52,329 nt of DNA, taken from positions 1 to 52,329 of IMG/VR virus record IMGVR_UViG_3300050821_003564. One strand, given 5' to 3'. This document shows, piece after piece, positions 25,992 to 33,335 of the stretch (position 1 is the first letter of the stretch; the number at the start of each line of letters is the position of its first letter). Below the pieces are notes generated by a model. That model worked only from the letters and a program-made list of their open reading frames with translations. It made no database searches and was not told the origin of the DNA. The stretch comes from a virus. The position numbers and the translations under genes are program-made.

Positions 25992-27563
25992 TTAAGCCAC
26001 TCCACCAAATCTAGCATTATATTTAAAAGCATGTTCCTGTATTTTGTACATATTGAAACGGTTAGTCGGTGCTACTGCAAAGTCTATGGCTGAAGCTAAA
26101 GCATCTTTACAGTCATCATGCGAAGGATTGAAATAAACTAACTCTTCTTCTAGAATCTGACAATTACCTCCTGGGTAATGCCATATCTGATGGTTAGCAT
26201 ATTTAGGTTCTAAGACAGCCATGATACGCTCTTCTTTAGAACCTTGGAAACGCGAGGGTCGAAATTCGTCAACAGACAAAGATAATCCCAATGGACGTAT
26301 ATAATTATCTTTTAGGTCCTGTACGATTACTGCCTGGGCAACGGATACCTCGGCTCTTATCTTTCTAAAGCCCCACTTCTCGTAGAGCTTAAGAATATGA
26401 TTGAAGTATTCGGATATTTTATCCGTCCGGAATCTATCAATCTCTAGTATATAATAATTAGTATAGCCGTCAGCACCAACAACCACAATAGATGTATAGT
26501 CAGCCTTTTTGCCAAGGGAGAACGCGAAGTCAACTGCTGCGACGACATTTAAGGGTTCCTTCTTAAAGAACCATTTCCAATCTCTCTTAGAGATATAGTT
26601 AGGATCATAGTATTGAAATAGATTACGTTGTATTGGGCTGGCTTCTACATCATGTGGATCGTTGTAATACTGGGCTCTGAAATGAAGTTTGTTTAGATAT
26701 TGTGCTCGTTTATCGGCAAGTACTTTGATATCGAACCCATACCAACGGCCATTAGATGCCTGTGCTCTAGGCCACAAGAATTCACCAGTTCCATCCCCAA
26801 TAGACTCAACTTGGTGTTCCTCTATTTCGAATAATTGTTTAGATAATATCTTTTCACCGAATTCATCATACTCTTCAACTTCCATTGAAACCAGTTCAGA
26901 GTACAAATCCTTAGGATGGTACCTGGTACCGACAACCCATTCTTTAGCTTCTGTACCTTCAATAGACGATAGGTGAGAGTATTGATCTCTTACCTTTTCC
27001 CGCCCTTCTTCCAGGTACGCATTACTCTGCACAACCACGTCATCGAGAACAGCAATATCGCAATGCATGCCCACAATATTAGAGGTAAGGCCAGCAGTAA
27101 AGATCGATGGGTCACGGATTGCTTCTTCTTTCCGCTTAGGATGATCCAACGATATTTCGCGCTGAGTCCAGAGCTCTCGCTTCGCTTCTTCTTTCTCGAC
27201 CATCTCTGGCCAGAAAAGCCGATAAGTATCTGAAGTAAAGATATCCTTAATAAATTTAAGTTGCTTAATTGCTAGATTAGATGTCGAAGATATATATAGG
27301 ACCCGCAACGAAGGATCCTTCGTAAGTTCCCACGCTACCCTGTAAGCTACAAGCGTACTCTTCATATGGTCGCGTGGTAGCAAAAGTAGTTGATGATTCT
27401 TGGCGTCTTGACGTGTCCACCAATTAATCACCCTTCTGTGTATGTTTCCTAGCATCCGCTTGGGATGTACTAGGTTTATGAACTTTTCTAGACTGGCTAG
27501 TGCTGCCTGTTTGTGCTGCTCGCGTTCGTCCACGAGAGCTGATTTCCGCCTTTTTGGAGCCAT
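25992..27563 (-). CDS. large terminase subunit (packaging ATPase/nuclease), 523 aa
   Basis: Residues 58-72 contain the Walker A-like LLLLPRDHMKSTL. The acidic region VDFAFSLGKKADYTSIVVVG near residue 340 marks the RNase H-like nuclease domain. AVLDDVVV near residue 170 is a Walker B candidate. A second acidic cluster lies in DDCKDALASAIDFA near the C-terminus. Length is normal. It drives DNA packaging with the portal encoded next. No clear small terminase gene is evident. Confidence 0.9.
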   Translation of the reverse strand: MAPKRRKSALVDEREQHKQAALASLEKFINLVHPKRMLGNIHRRVINWWTRQDAKNHQLLLLPRDHMKSTLVAYRVAWELTKDPSLRVLYISSTSNLAIKQLKFIKDIFTSDTYRLFWPEMVEKEEAKRELWTQREISLDHPKRKEEAIRDPSIFTAGLTSNIVGMHCDIAVLDDVVVQSNAYLEEGREKVRDQYSHLSSIEGTEAKEWVVGTRYHPKDLYSELVSMEVEEYDEFGEKILSKQLFEIEEHQVESIGDGTGEFLWPRAQASNGRWYGFDIKVLADKRAQYLNKLHFRAQYYNDPHDVEASPIQRNLFQYYDPNYISKRDWKWFFKKEPLNVVAAVDFAFSLGKKADYTSIVVVGADGYTNYYILEIDRFRTDKISEYFNHILKLYEKWGFRKIRAEVSVAQAVIVQDLKDNYIRPLGLSLSVDEFRPSRFQGSKEERIMAVLEPKYANHQIWHYPGGNCQILEEELVYFNPSHDDCKDALASAIDFAVAPTNRFNMYKIQEHAFKYNARFGGVA

Positions 27564-27687
27564 GGTCTGCTAGTATAGCCTTTTTTATATTTCCTAAATA
27601 ACCTAGTATTCTGCCGTAATTGCTGTATGCTTGCCGCGTTTGTTTAGATTTAGACTTTGTGCTTGCCGCGTTCATCATTTCTTCCAT
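27424..27687 (-). CDS. possible short gene upstream of and overlapping the terminase gene, 87 aa
   Basis: The ORF starts just inside the end of the DWPNP-repeat gene and runs 140 bp into the terminase gene in another frame. Its first half (MEEMMNAASTKSKSKQTRQA, YGRILGYLGNIKKAILADHG) is protein-like; the overlapping second half is low complexity (Ser, Thr, Arg, Lys). It sits where a small terminase gene would be expected and contains two of three 12-bp direct repeats. It could be a degenerate small terminase, a DNA-binding peptide, or chance. Confidence 0.33.
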   Translation of the reverse strand: MEEMMNAASTKSKSKQTRQAYSNYGRILGYLGNIKKAILADHGSKKAEISSRGRTRAAQTGSTSQSRKVHKPSTSQADARKHTQKGD

Positions 27688-27703
27688 CTTATGCTTGCCG
27701 CGT
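27628..27703. repeat. three 12-bp direct repeats with exact 32-bp period
   Basis: TGCTTGCCGCGT occurs at 27628-27639, 27660-27671 and 27692-27703, each start exactly 32 bp from the next (about three helical turns). The repeats are GC-rich within AT-rich flanks and lie immediately upstream of the large terminase start. The geometry suits a DNA-binding protein on one face of the helix; a packaging initiation (pac-like) site is the obvious candidate. Confidence 0.8.
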
Positions 27704-28775
27704 GGGACGCAATATTAGTTCTTTGAGATGCCGTTAAACTCTTTGCTCTTGCTTCTCCGCCTCGTTTAGCTAGAGCTTGCGCAGCTTCTAATGCTTGTCT
27801 TTGTGTAATTAACTGCCTGAGTTCAGTTTGATATCTAGATTCTGGACCTGGTCCTAGTTGCCTACCACCAGTTATAAAAGTAGGTATAACTGGAACAGGA
27901 ACTATAAACTGAGAAGTATAAGTCCAGCTTTGAGTTAAAGAAACAGGTTGATAATTAAGAGGCCAATCATACTGATTATGCGGTAGTACCGCAGGAGGCG
28001 GAATTAATGTAGACTGTAATAAATTAAGTCTATAATCTTGATACCATTGTATAGATTGTGGAGATGGCCAATCTTGCTGACGGTTAGGTAATTTATCTTG
28101 GCCATATAAATTGTATCGACTAGACCAAGGCTGAGACCAAAGAACAGATTGCGGATTAGGCCAGTCAAACTGTAAGAAAGGTATTTTAGCTGGAATAGCA
28201 GCTAAAGTAGTCAGTAGAAGATTTTGCGACCAATCCTGATACCAAGTAACTGATTGCGGTATGTCCCAGTAAGATGCAACAGAAGGAGCAAACACTGGCA
28301 TATTCAATACCAGCTGATTATTCCAATCTTGATACCAAGTTACCGATTTAGGATTAGGCCAATCTAGTTGATTGGTTGGAAAACCCTGTCCTAATAAATA
28401 AGTAGCAGACGTAGCTTGTGTTTGATACCACACAACAGACGGTGGGTTAGGCCAATCATATTGATTCTTCGGTATCGATAAAACAGAAGGTTTTAGAGTA
28501 GTCTGTAGAAGATTTATAGACCAACTATTTGACCACAAAACTGAATTAGGATTGGGCCAATCTTGCTGTCTATTCGGTAATTTATCCTTGCCTAGAAACC
28601 CTACTTGTCTCCAAGTAATGGTTTCATCTATCCAAGTAGAGACAGTTGGGTTCGGCCAGTTATATTGATTCTTAGGAAGTGTGTCTTCCCCAAGTTTATC
28701 AACTTGACGCCAAGTCCAAGTTTGTCCAAGCCACGGCGGATCAATTCGCTGTTGATTTACGCCGCGAATAGTCAT
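27675..28775 (-). CDS. DWPNP-repeat protein, 366 aa
   Basis: About eight tandem units of roughly 35 residues carry a core such as NQYDWPNPPSVVWYQ, RQQDWPNPNSVLWS and NQLDWPNPKSVTWYQDW, spanning residues 10-290. The repeats are rich in Trp, Pro, Asn and Gln. The C-terminus (residues 300-366) is different: a helix (RYQTELRQLITQRQALEAAQ) and a basic KRGGEARAKSLTASQR segment ending AASIRWKK. It lies just before the terminase gene. I infer a virion or ejected protein with solenoid-like repeats; no biochemical function can be given. Confidence 0.65.
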   Translation of the reverse strand: MTIRGVNQQRIDPPWLGQTWTWRQVDKLGEDTLPKNQYNWPNPTVSTWIDETITWRQVGFLGKDKLPNRQQDWPNPNSVLWSNSWSINLLQTTLKPSVLSIPKNQYDWPNPPSVVWYQTQATSATYLLGQGFPTNQLDWPNPKSVTWYQDWNNQLVLNMPVFAPSVASYWDIPQSVTWYQDWSQNLLLTTLAAIPAKIPFLQFDWPNPQSVLWSQPWSSRYNLYGQDKLPNRQQDWPSPQSIQWYQDYRLNLLQSTLIPPPAVLPHNQYDWPLNYQPVSLTQSWTYTSQFIVPVPVIPTFITGGRQLGPGPESRYQTELRQLITQRQALEAAQALAKRGGEARAKSLTASQRTNIASHAASIRWKK

Positions 28776-28779
28776 TTAG

Positions 28780-29154
28780 TTAAATGCCAGATACGAACGC
28801 GTTAAATGTCGACGCTACAGCATTAGAAATATGTTGATCTGATATTAATGCTTGTTGTACTGAAACGTTTGAAGTTATTAATGGAACAGTTCCAGTAATA
28901 GTAGCATCAGAAAGAACTGTAGTATCTACTGATGCAGTATTAATAAAATACGGTCTATATATCGTAGGATTGTTTAATACTTGCTGTGCATAATTCTTAC
29001 GTTGCATATGAACATAAGAATCTGCAGGAGTAGTTCCTACAACTTCTGTAGGAATTACTTGAGCGCAATATGCCCATACTGCCGAACCAACCCTACCTTG
29101 AAAAGTAGGGTCAGTTGTCAGGACAGCGGCATCGTTGTATTGAGAATCAGCCAT
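28780..29154 (-). CDS. hypothetical virion-module protein, 124 aa
   Basis: It starts MADSQYNDAAVLTTDPTFQG with VGSAVWAYCAQVI next, then a Thr/Val/Ser-rich second half. The start overlaps the previous stop. Similar proteins with a DPTFQxR block occur in structural modules of environmental phages as far as I recall; function unknown. Confidence 0.6.
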   Translation of the reverse strand: MADSQYNDAAVLTTDPTFQGRVGSAVWAYCAQVIPTEVVGTTPADSYVHMQRKNYAQQVLNNPTIYRPYFINTASVDTTVLSDATITGTVPLITSNVSVQQALISDQHISNAVASTFNAFVSGI

Positions 29155-29675
29155 TAATATGCTTCGTAGATAATATGTGCGGCAGCGGTAGTCGACTGTC
29201 CACCAGGCCCGGAATTATTCCAAAGAACTGATTGCCCAGCTACACCTGAACCAGCAACAGCAGAACCTACTTGTGTCCATTGCTGGAAAGGAGATGCATT
29301 CCAGCGAACAATTCCACCAAAAGCATTCAATCCCAGATTAAGTGCAGACAATGTAGCTGCAGCACTAGGGAATGGTCCCGTAGTAGCAGCAAACCCTACA
29401 ACTGCTGGCGCTGATAAAGCTGAACCTGATGCATTAAGGAAGCCATCAGTTGCAGGCGCAGCAAGAGCAGTCGGGGTAGCTGCCAAGGTTGATGCATATC
29501 TAACTCCCGTAGCTAAGATAGCGGCAGCTGCAGCTGTGCCTGAAATAAGAACTTCAAGCCAGTCGATGATCATTGTAGTAGAACCGCCGGTTACAGACAT
29601 CCAATTGGTGGCCGCGGCGCCAGTAGCCGTCGGCGCCCAAGTCTGACCGGGGTGGTTAAAAACTCGTTTTGCCAT
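29154..29675 (-). CDS. Ala-rich structural protein, 173 aa
   Basis: The sequence opens MAKRVFNHPGQTWAPTATGA and continues with long Ala/Gly/Thr stretches and beta segments; the end is AAAHIIYEAY. Low Lys/Glu content and high Ala/Gly fit a beta-rich virion surface protein. No family recognised. Confidence 0.58.
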   Translation of the reverse strand: MAKRVFNHPGQTWAPTATGAAATNWMSVTGGSTTMIIDWLEVLISGTAAAAAILATGVRYASTLAATPTALAAPATDGFLNASGSALSAPAVVGFAATTGPFPSAAATLSALNLGLNAFGGIVRWNASPFQQWTQVGSAVAGSGVAGQSVLWNNSGPGGQSTTAAAHIIYEAY

Positions 29676-30029
29676 TTAAATTATAATCCTTGTATTAGCG
29701 CTAATGTAATTTTCTATTTTTTGACGATGTGTTGCGTGTTTGTAGTCTGGTAACTTTCGCTCGAGCTCACAGTTATCGCAGATATAGTGATCGCAACTAG
29801 GACAATAGGCTCGATCCCTTGTTCTACTGGGATTGATTATAACTACTGTCCCACAGTGATTGCAGCCCATCGTCGGAGCCTCAAACACTTTTCCTTCAGC
29901 TACAGCATTAGGAACACCTGTATTATCAAGGGTATATCCTAACTTATGTGCTTGTTCATTTGTTAGACCTGGAGAAGCTCTGTGGTCTACTAATAATTCA
30001 CCTTCGTATGCTCTTTTACTTAAAGCCAT
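29676..30029 (-). CDS. zinc-ribbon protein conserved in phage structural modules, 117 aa
   Basis: Residues 55-90 contain CNHCGTVVIINPSRTRDRAYCPSC-type pairs: C-x2-C (MGCNHCG), C-x2-C (YCPSCDHYIC) and a further C (DNC), consistent with one or two zinc sites. The N-terminal half (LSKRAYEGELLVDHRASPGL) looks like an HNH-like or adaptor region with DHRASPG. I recall similar proteins in environmental podovirus genomes, without assigned function. Confidence 0.65.
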   Translation of the reverse strand: MALSKRAYEGELLVDHRASPGLTNEQAHKLGYTLDNTGVPNAVAEGKVFEAPTMGCNHCGTVVIINPSRTRDRAYCPSCDHYICDNCELERKLPDYKHATHRQKIENYISANTRIII

Positions 30030-30685
30030 ATTTGTGCCTGTAAAACATCTGAACTCCCTGCGACAATATCACAACTAACTGCAGCCCATGTACTAGTAGG
30101 TATAGTCGCTGTTAAAGAAATGCTTGTGCCTGTAGAAGCGACTCCGTTTCCAGCAGCATCATTGCCAGCAGGAGATAAATTATAGATTGTAATATTAGAA
30201 AGAGCACTAATACCTCCAGGCGTCATATAGCCTGAAATATAGTAATCTCCATTAGCTCCAGACTGTGCTGCCGTTCCTACACTTTGAGTACCAGCTGTAG
30301 TTCCATTCGCTGTCAGAACATTGGTACAAGCTGCTGCTACTGAAGATGTAACAGTCCCTGAATAAGACTGCATTTCAGCACTCTCACCAGTCGTAACCCC
30401 ATTTACCACACTAAGAGTTTTATTTGTGCCTACTGTCGGGTTGATGCGTCCGTAAAGATAAACTGCACCTAACGATGCAGTTGGATCGGATTTAGAACCA
30501 ATTAAAGTGCAAGCTTGGTTCGTTCCTCCAGAATCCCACGTTACACTTGTAATTGATTGTGTTACATCTTGAACTATGAAAAATACAGCGAGTGTAGCGC
30601 CTGAACTTACTGTAAAAGTATAAGTTTGAGTTACCGCTGTAGTATTATAAACTGCAGTTCCAGTATCTTTTACTGCAACAGCCAT
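30020..30685 (-). CDS. beta-sandwich (Ig-like) structural protein, 221 aa
   Basis: The protein is Thr/Ser/Val/Gly-rich with regular beta strands (TYTFTVSSGATLAVFFIVQD and VTWDSGG) and an invariant-like SYSGTV segment in the middle. No membrane or signal segment. It overlaps the zinc-ribbon gene by 10 bp. Such single-domain Ig-like proteins decorate phage heads or tails and may bind carbohydrate. Confidence 0.6.
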   Translation of the reverse strand: MAVAVKDTGTAVYNTTAVTQTYTFTVSSGATLAVFFIVQDVTQSITSVTWDSGGTNQACTLIGSKSDPTASLGAVYLYGRINPTVGTNKTLSVVNGVTTGESAEMQSYSGTVTSSVAAACTNVLTANGTTAGTQSVGTAAQSGANGDYYISGYMTPGGISALSNITIYNLSPAGNDAAGNGVASTGTSISLTATIPTSTWAAVSCDIVAGSSDVLQAQIWL

Positions 30686-31620
30686 TAACTTATCTGTCCT
30701 GTTCCATTTAGTAAAGAACCGCCAGTAGAATTTATATCAGCAGACGTATAATTGCCAGAGTTAGGAGAAGGGGCTATATAATCGGCTGCGTGCCTAACAG
30801 GAGACTTAGAGCCTATATTGATGAAGCCATTATTAGTACAGTTCCATGACATGGGACCTCCTGGACTATTATCAAAGTCAATTACAAACGAGCCTTCGGA
30901 ACTACCTTCAAAATGATTGCTATCTATAGTAATGTTTGTGACTGCGTTTCCGCTAACACTAGTCATATTAACTAGAGAATTAAGAACTAAGTTAGTAGTC
31001 TGACTGCCTGTTGAAATAAACGTATTGTGTCGTATGGTGATGTTATTGCAAGTATATAATTCTATACCATCTCCATCGTATGTAGAACTGCCTGAATTGC
31101 CCATAGGTCCTATTAGATTATCTGTTATTGGCGTATCGTGAGGATTGCCTGTAATACAATTCTCAAATCCTAAAAGATAGTTTCTTCGGACGGCAGCAGC
31201 AGACCAACTGAAAGTAGAAGCAGGACAGTTCAATCCATTAAAACTATTCATACTTCCATTTATTTGGCAATCTTCAATTACCGTTCCTGATATAGGATCG
31301 CTTGCCAAATGTACTGCAGATCCAGTTGGATCACTAATGGTAACGCGGCATTGTTTTAACGTTACATTATTGTGATTAATACTCACAGTTCCAGATATAT
31401 CCAATCCTTGGATAACTTGATTATCTGAGGAAGTGGATACATTTCCTGAAGCTGTTAACGTTCTAGACTGTTGAACAGGTTGTCCATTATTAGCTCCACC
31501 ACCTAATGGACCTACCCAACTTAAAGTACTTCCTGAGACAGTAGGTCTATTTGAAATACTTGGCCAGGTAGAATCAGAAAGGACAAAAGAAGTTATTAAT
31601 CTAGGGCCTTGAACAAACAC
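30685..31620 (-). CDS. right-handed beta-helix protein, 311 aa
   Basis: Repeated strands with the pattern V-x-I/L-x-x-C/N-x-I (for example GLDISGTVSINHNNVTLKQC and NNITIRHNTFISTGSQ) define a parallel beta-helix of about ten rungs. The N-terminus (RPTVSGSTLSWVGPLGGG) is separate. It may be a second receptor-binding or polysaccharide-processing spike, distinct from the 499-aa spike. It is coupled to its neighbours by one-base overlaps. Confidence 0.68.
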   Translation of the reverse strand: MFVQGPRLITSFVLSDSTWPSISNRPTVSGSTLSWVGPLGGGANNGQPVQQSRTLTASGNVSTSSDNQVIQGLDISGTVSINHNNVTLKQCRVTISDPTGSAVHLASDPISGTVIEDCQINGSMNSFNGLNCPASTFSWSAAAVRRNYLLGFENCITGNPHDTPITDNLIGPMGNSGSSTYDGDGIELYTCNNITIRHNTFISTGSQTTNLVLNSLVNMTSVSGNAVTNITIDSNHFEGSSEGSFVIDFDNSPGGPMSWNCTNNGFINIGSKSPVRHAADYIAPSPNSGNYTSADINSTGGSLLNGTGQIS

Positions 31621-31925
31621 TAAGTAAATTTACCTACGGCTACGACAGAAACACTTGTTCCTGTAGTTACGTTCCATGCGCCTGACTTAGAATATGCACG
31701 TACCGGAATGTAATACGATCCTATTGTAGTTCCTGCTGGAATGACATAAATATCATTAGCACCATCTGCAATAGAAACTGCACCTGGAGTAGCTGTAGCC
31801 GGGATTACTGTAAAACCTTCTAGATAGTCACCAGTTGCACCTGTAGCTCCTATATTAACATCTTCAGAAGATGCAGGAGTTAAGAAATATTGACCAGTAG
31901 GCCAGTCATTTGCAAATTGAACCAT
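31620..31925 (-). CDS. small beta-rich structural protein, 101 aa
   Basis: It starts MVQFANDWPTGQYFLTPASS and ends VVAVGKFT. The even spacing of Gly, Thr and Val suggests a single beta domain. It is coupled at both ends through TAATG-type overlaps to the small genes around it. Function unknown. Confidence 0.58.
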   Translation of the reverse strand: MVQFANDWPTGQYFLTPASSEDVNIGATGATGDYLEGFTVIPATATPGAVSIADGANDIYVIPAGTTIGSYYIPVRAYSKSGAWNVTTGTSVSVVAVGKFT

Positions 31926-32104
31926 TAGCTTTTATACCCCGGAACTTCATTATGAGACAGTTCTCGCTTCTTGACATCATCAAACTGTACTGAGACAGAA
32001 GTAGGTGGATGAGTGACCTTATGTGGGCCTTCCTTCTTATCCAGTTTCTTAGTTACTGGAGAACCTTTAGTTTGATACTTTCGTACTGTTTCGTCTATTG
32101 CCAT
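31925..32104 (-). CDS. small basic protein, 59 aa
   Basis: The frame encodes MAIDETVRKYQTKGSPVTKK and ends NEVPGYKS. It is Lys-rich and probably extended. Its stop shares bases with the next start (TAATG), which supports it as part of a coupled chain. Confidence 0.55.
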   Translation of the reverse strand: MAIDETVRKYQTKGSPVTKKLDKKEGPHKVTHPPTSVSVQFDDVKKRELSHNEVPGYKS

Positions 32105-32106
32105 TC

Positions 32107-32274
32107 TTAATACCCCACTTGCTGTGGATCAAATCCGAGCCCCATACCAGCATTGGCCACAGGAGGAACTGGCGGTGCAACCATGGGTTGCTGCTGTTGA
32201 GCATCCTGCATTTGCTGTTGCGGAGATTTAGAATTCTTAGTTTTAGAATTCTTCCGCGCGTGCTTGATAGCCAT
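32107..32274 (-). CDS. small Gln/Pro-rich protein, 55 aa
   Basis: I place the start at 32274 (MAIKHARKNSKTKNSKSPQQ) because the ATG overlaps the stop of the upstream gene. A basic N-terminus is followed by a Gln-rich and Pro-rich segment and the end GLGFDPQQVGY. Probably disordered; function unknown. Confidence 0.5.
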   Translation of the reverse strand: MAIKHARKNSKTKNSKSPQQQMQDAQQQQPMVAPPVPPVANAGMGLGFDPQQVGY

Positions 32275-32375
32275 TAGCCTTTCGCCGGAACACAAGCAAT
32301 GTGTTTCTCAGCGCCTTTCAAATGTCCGTAACTTTCAGAGCCTGTGGGTTGAATTCCACAATATCCAAAACCCAT
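32274..32375 (-). CDS. very small protein, 33 aa
   Basis: The ATG at 32375 follows GAGGAGAAAATCTA. It encodes MGFGYCGIQPTGSESYGHLK and ends HIACVPAKG, with two cysteines. Coupled by one-base overlap at both ends. Function unknown. Confidence 0.45.
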   Translation of the reverse strand: MGFGYCGIQPTGSESYGHLKGAEKHIACVPAKG

Positions 32376-32485
32376 TAGATTTTCTCCTCAATTTTCTTTA
32401 CTTCTGTAACTGGCTCTTTGGCCAAATCTTCCATCGTCTTAGCTAGAATCTCTAATTCAGACAAAGACTTCACTGTTTCAGTCAT
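32375..32485 (-). CDS. very small acidic helical protein, 36 aa
   Basis: It encodes MTETVKSLSELEILAKTMED and ends KKIEEKI, a single amphipathic helix. It begins in a 4-bp overlap with the upstream gene and contains the ribosome-binding site of the downstream gene. Confidence 0.45.
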   Translation of the reverse strand: MTETVKSLSELEILAKTMEDLAKEPVTEVKKIEEKI

Positions 32486-32943
32486 TTGCTTTCCTTTGTT
32501 ATTTGATGTTCACGTAGATTATTGATTTCAGTCTGCAATTCTTTCATGCGATCTGAGATAGTAACCGATGAATTTATTTCTTTAGCCAGCTCATCATGAG
32601 ATTTCTTTAACTCATCTAATGCTTTCTCTAAGGAATGTATATGTTCAATAGAACCAGCTCTAGTTTGTTGTTCTAGATGAACATTATCCATCTCTTTAGT
32701 TAATACTTCTAGTCTATGATCTAAATCTGAAGTAAATTGATTGTGCTCTCTAATAGTCAAATAATTAGCGAAAGTAGCCTTTAGGTCAGACAAAGACGCT
32801 CGAGGATCAGCTAATTGCCAGAAACCTGCAAACATAGTTAAGACAACAACCATTGTACTAATTACAGTCGGGAGTACCCCGGCTAAATTAGTCTTACCAT
32901 TACCATTCTGCAACTTATCCTCTTCCCCGTGCTTTCTTATCAC
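32482..32943 (-). CDS. membrane-anchored coiled-coil protein, 153 aa
   Basis: A GTG start gives MIRKHGEEDKLQNGNGKTNL, then a single hydrophobic helix (VLPTVISTMVVVLTMFAGFW, residues 23-42), then a long coiled coil (residues 60-150; DLDHRLEVLTKEMDNVHLEQ and SIEHIHSLEKALDELKKSHD). The N-in, single-pass, coiled-coil topology is that of an inner-membrane spanin, but it is far from the lysis genes, so a role at the host membrane early in the late phase is also possible. Confidence 0.6.
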   Translation of the reverse strand: MIRKHGEEDKLQNGNGKTNLAGVLPTVISTMVVVLTMFAGFWQLADPRASLSDLKATFANYLTIREHNQFTSDLDHRLEVLTKEMDNVHLEQQTRAGSIEHIHSLEKALDELKKSHDELAKEINSSVTISDRMKELQTEINNLREHQITKESK

Positions 32944-33070
32944 TGAATCTTCCCACTGGGTTTTTCTTATATTTAGAATTGTAGATCATGGCAGCATGCT
33001 TCTTTGATTCTTTCAAAGACATACCGCCCTTCTTTAGCTTATCTCTTATGGCTTCGTACTGAGCGGGCAT
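32915..33070 (-). CDS. small basic protein, 51 aa
   Basis: Sequence MPAQYEAIRDKLKKGGMSLK followed by KKHAAMIYNSKYKK resembles tiny phage proteins with a helical KxxxxAAxIxN pattern that I have seen in other phage genomes. Its start overlaps the upstream stop (TAATG), and its 3' end overlaps the membrane coiled-coil gene by 29 bp. Confidence 0.55.
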   Translation of the reverse strand: MPAQYEAIRDKLKKGGMSLKESKKHAAMIYNSKYKKNPVGRFSDKKARGRG

Positions 33071-33174
33071 TAACGATGCATGAAGCTTCCTACGAAGTTT
33101 ATTAGATTAGTTCCGACAATCCAACCCATGCTCATAAATAGACCCCATAAGAACCAATCAATAGCTTTGTGCAT
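33070..33174 (-). CDS. small membrane protein, 34 aa
   Basis: The ATG at 33174 has GGAG six bases upstream, inside the end of the zinc-ribbon gene. The peptide MHKAIDWFLWGLFMSMGWIV is a hydrophobic helix ending FMHR. In-frame ATGs upstream (33186) lack a better site. Function unknown. Confidence 0.5.
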   Translation of the reverse strand: MHKAIDWFLWGLFMSMGWIVGTNLINFVGSFMHR

Positions 33175-33176
33175 AG

Positions 33177-33275
33177 TTAACTCCATCTTCGGCAAGTCGG
33201 ACATAGATATTCATCCCTAATATCTGTTTCAAAAGGTTGACCACAACGTGTACATCTACGATTATAAGTTGACAT
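33177..33275 (-). CDS. minimal zinc-ribbon protein, 32 aa, first gene of the leftward arm
   Basis: It encodes MSTYNRRCTRCGQPFETDIR followed by DEYLCPTCRRWS, giving a CxxC...CxxC zinc knuckle in a minimal chain. AAAGGG precedes the ATG. It is the first gene downstream of the leftward promoter at 33306-33334. The rightward promoter's -35 box lies at its very start. A regulatory DNA- or RNA-binding role is plausible but unproven. Confidence 0.58.
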   Translation of the reverse strand: MSTYNRRCTRCGQPFETDIRDEYLCPTCRRWS

Positions 33276-33297
33276 AGACACCCTTTCGTATTATTAT
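33269..33297 (+). promoter_or_regulatory. sigma70-type promoter, rightward, overlapping the leftward one
   Basis: TTGACA at 33269-33274, a 17-bp spacer and TATTAT at 33292-33297 form a near-consensus promoter with a start near 33304. It would serve the small rightward genes at 33336-33885. It lies inside the transcribed leader and first codons of the leftward arm. Confidence 0.7.
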
Positions 33298-33299
33298 CT

Positions 33300-33326
33300 T
33301 CCTTAAGTATAGCACTTATTTAAGGA
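33300..33326. promoter_or_regulatory. inverted repeat covering both promoter starts (operator candidate)
   Basis: TCCTTAA and TTAAGGA form a perfect 7-bp inverted repeat with a 13-bp centre. It covers the leftward -10 box and both predicted start sites. The sequence AAGGAAATG is repeated just beyond it (33323 and 33342). It is a likely protein-binding site that sets which promoter fires. Confidence 0.55.
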
Positions 33327-33334
33327 AATGTCAA
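33306..33334 (-). promoter_or_regulatory. sigma70-type promoter of the leftward structural arm
   Basis: Read leftward, TTGACA (33329-33334), a 17-bp spacer and TATACT (33306-33311) with TG two bases before the -10 make an almost perfect extended promoter. The predicted start is near 33299, 24 bp before the first leftward gene. I see no other strong promoter upstream of the roughly 30-kb structural arm. Confidence 0.8.
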
Positions 33335-33335
33335 A

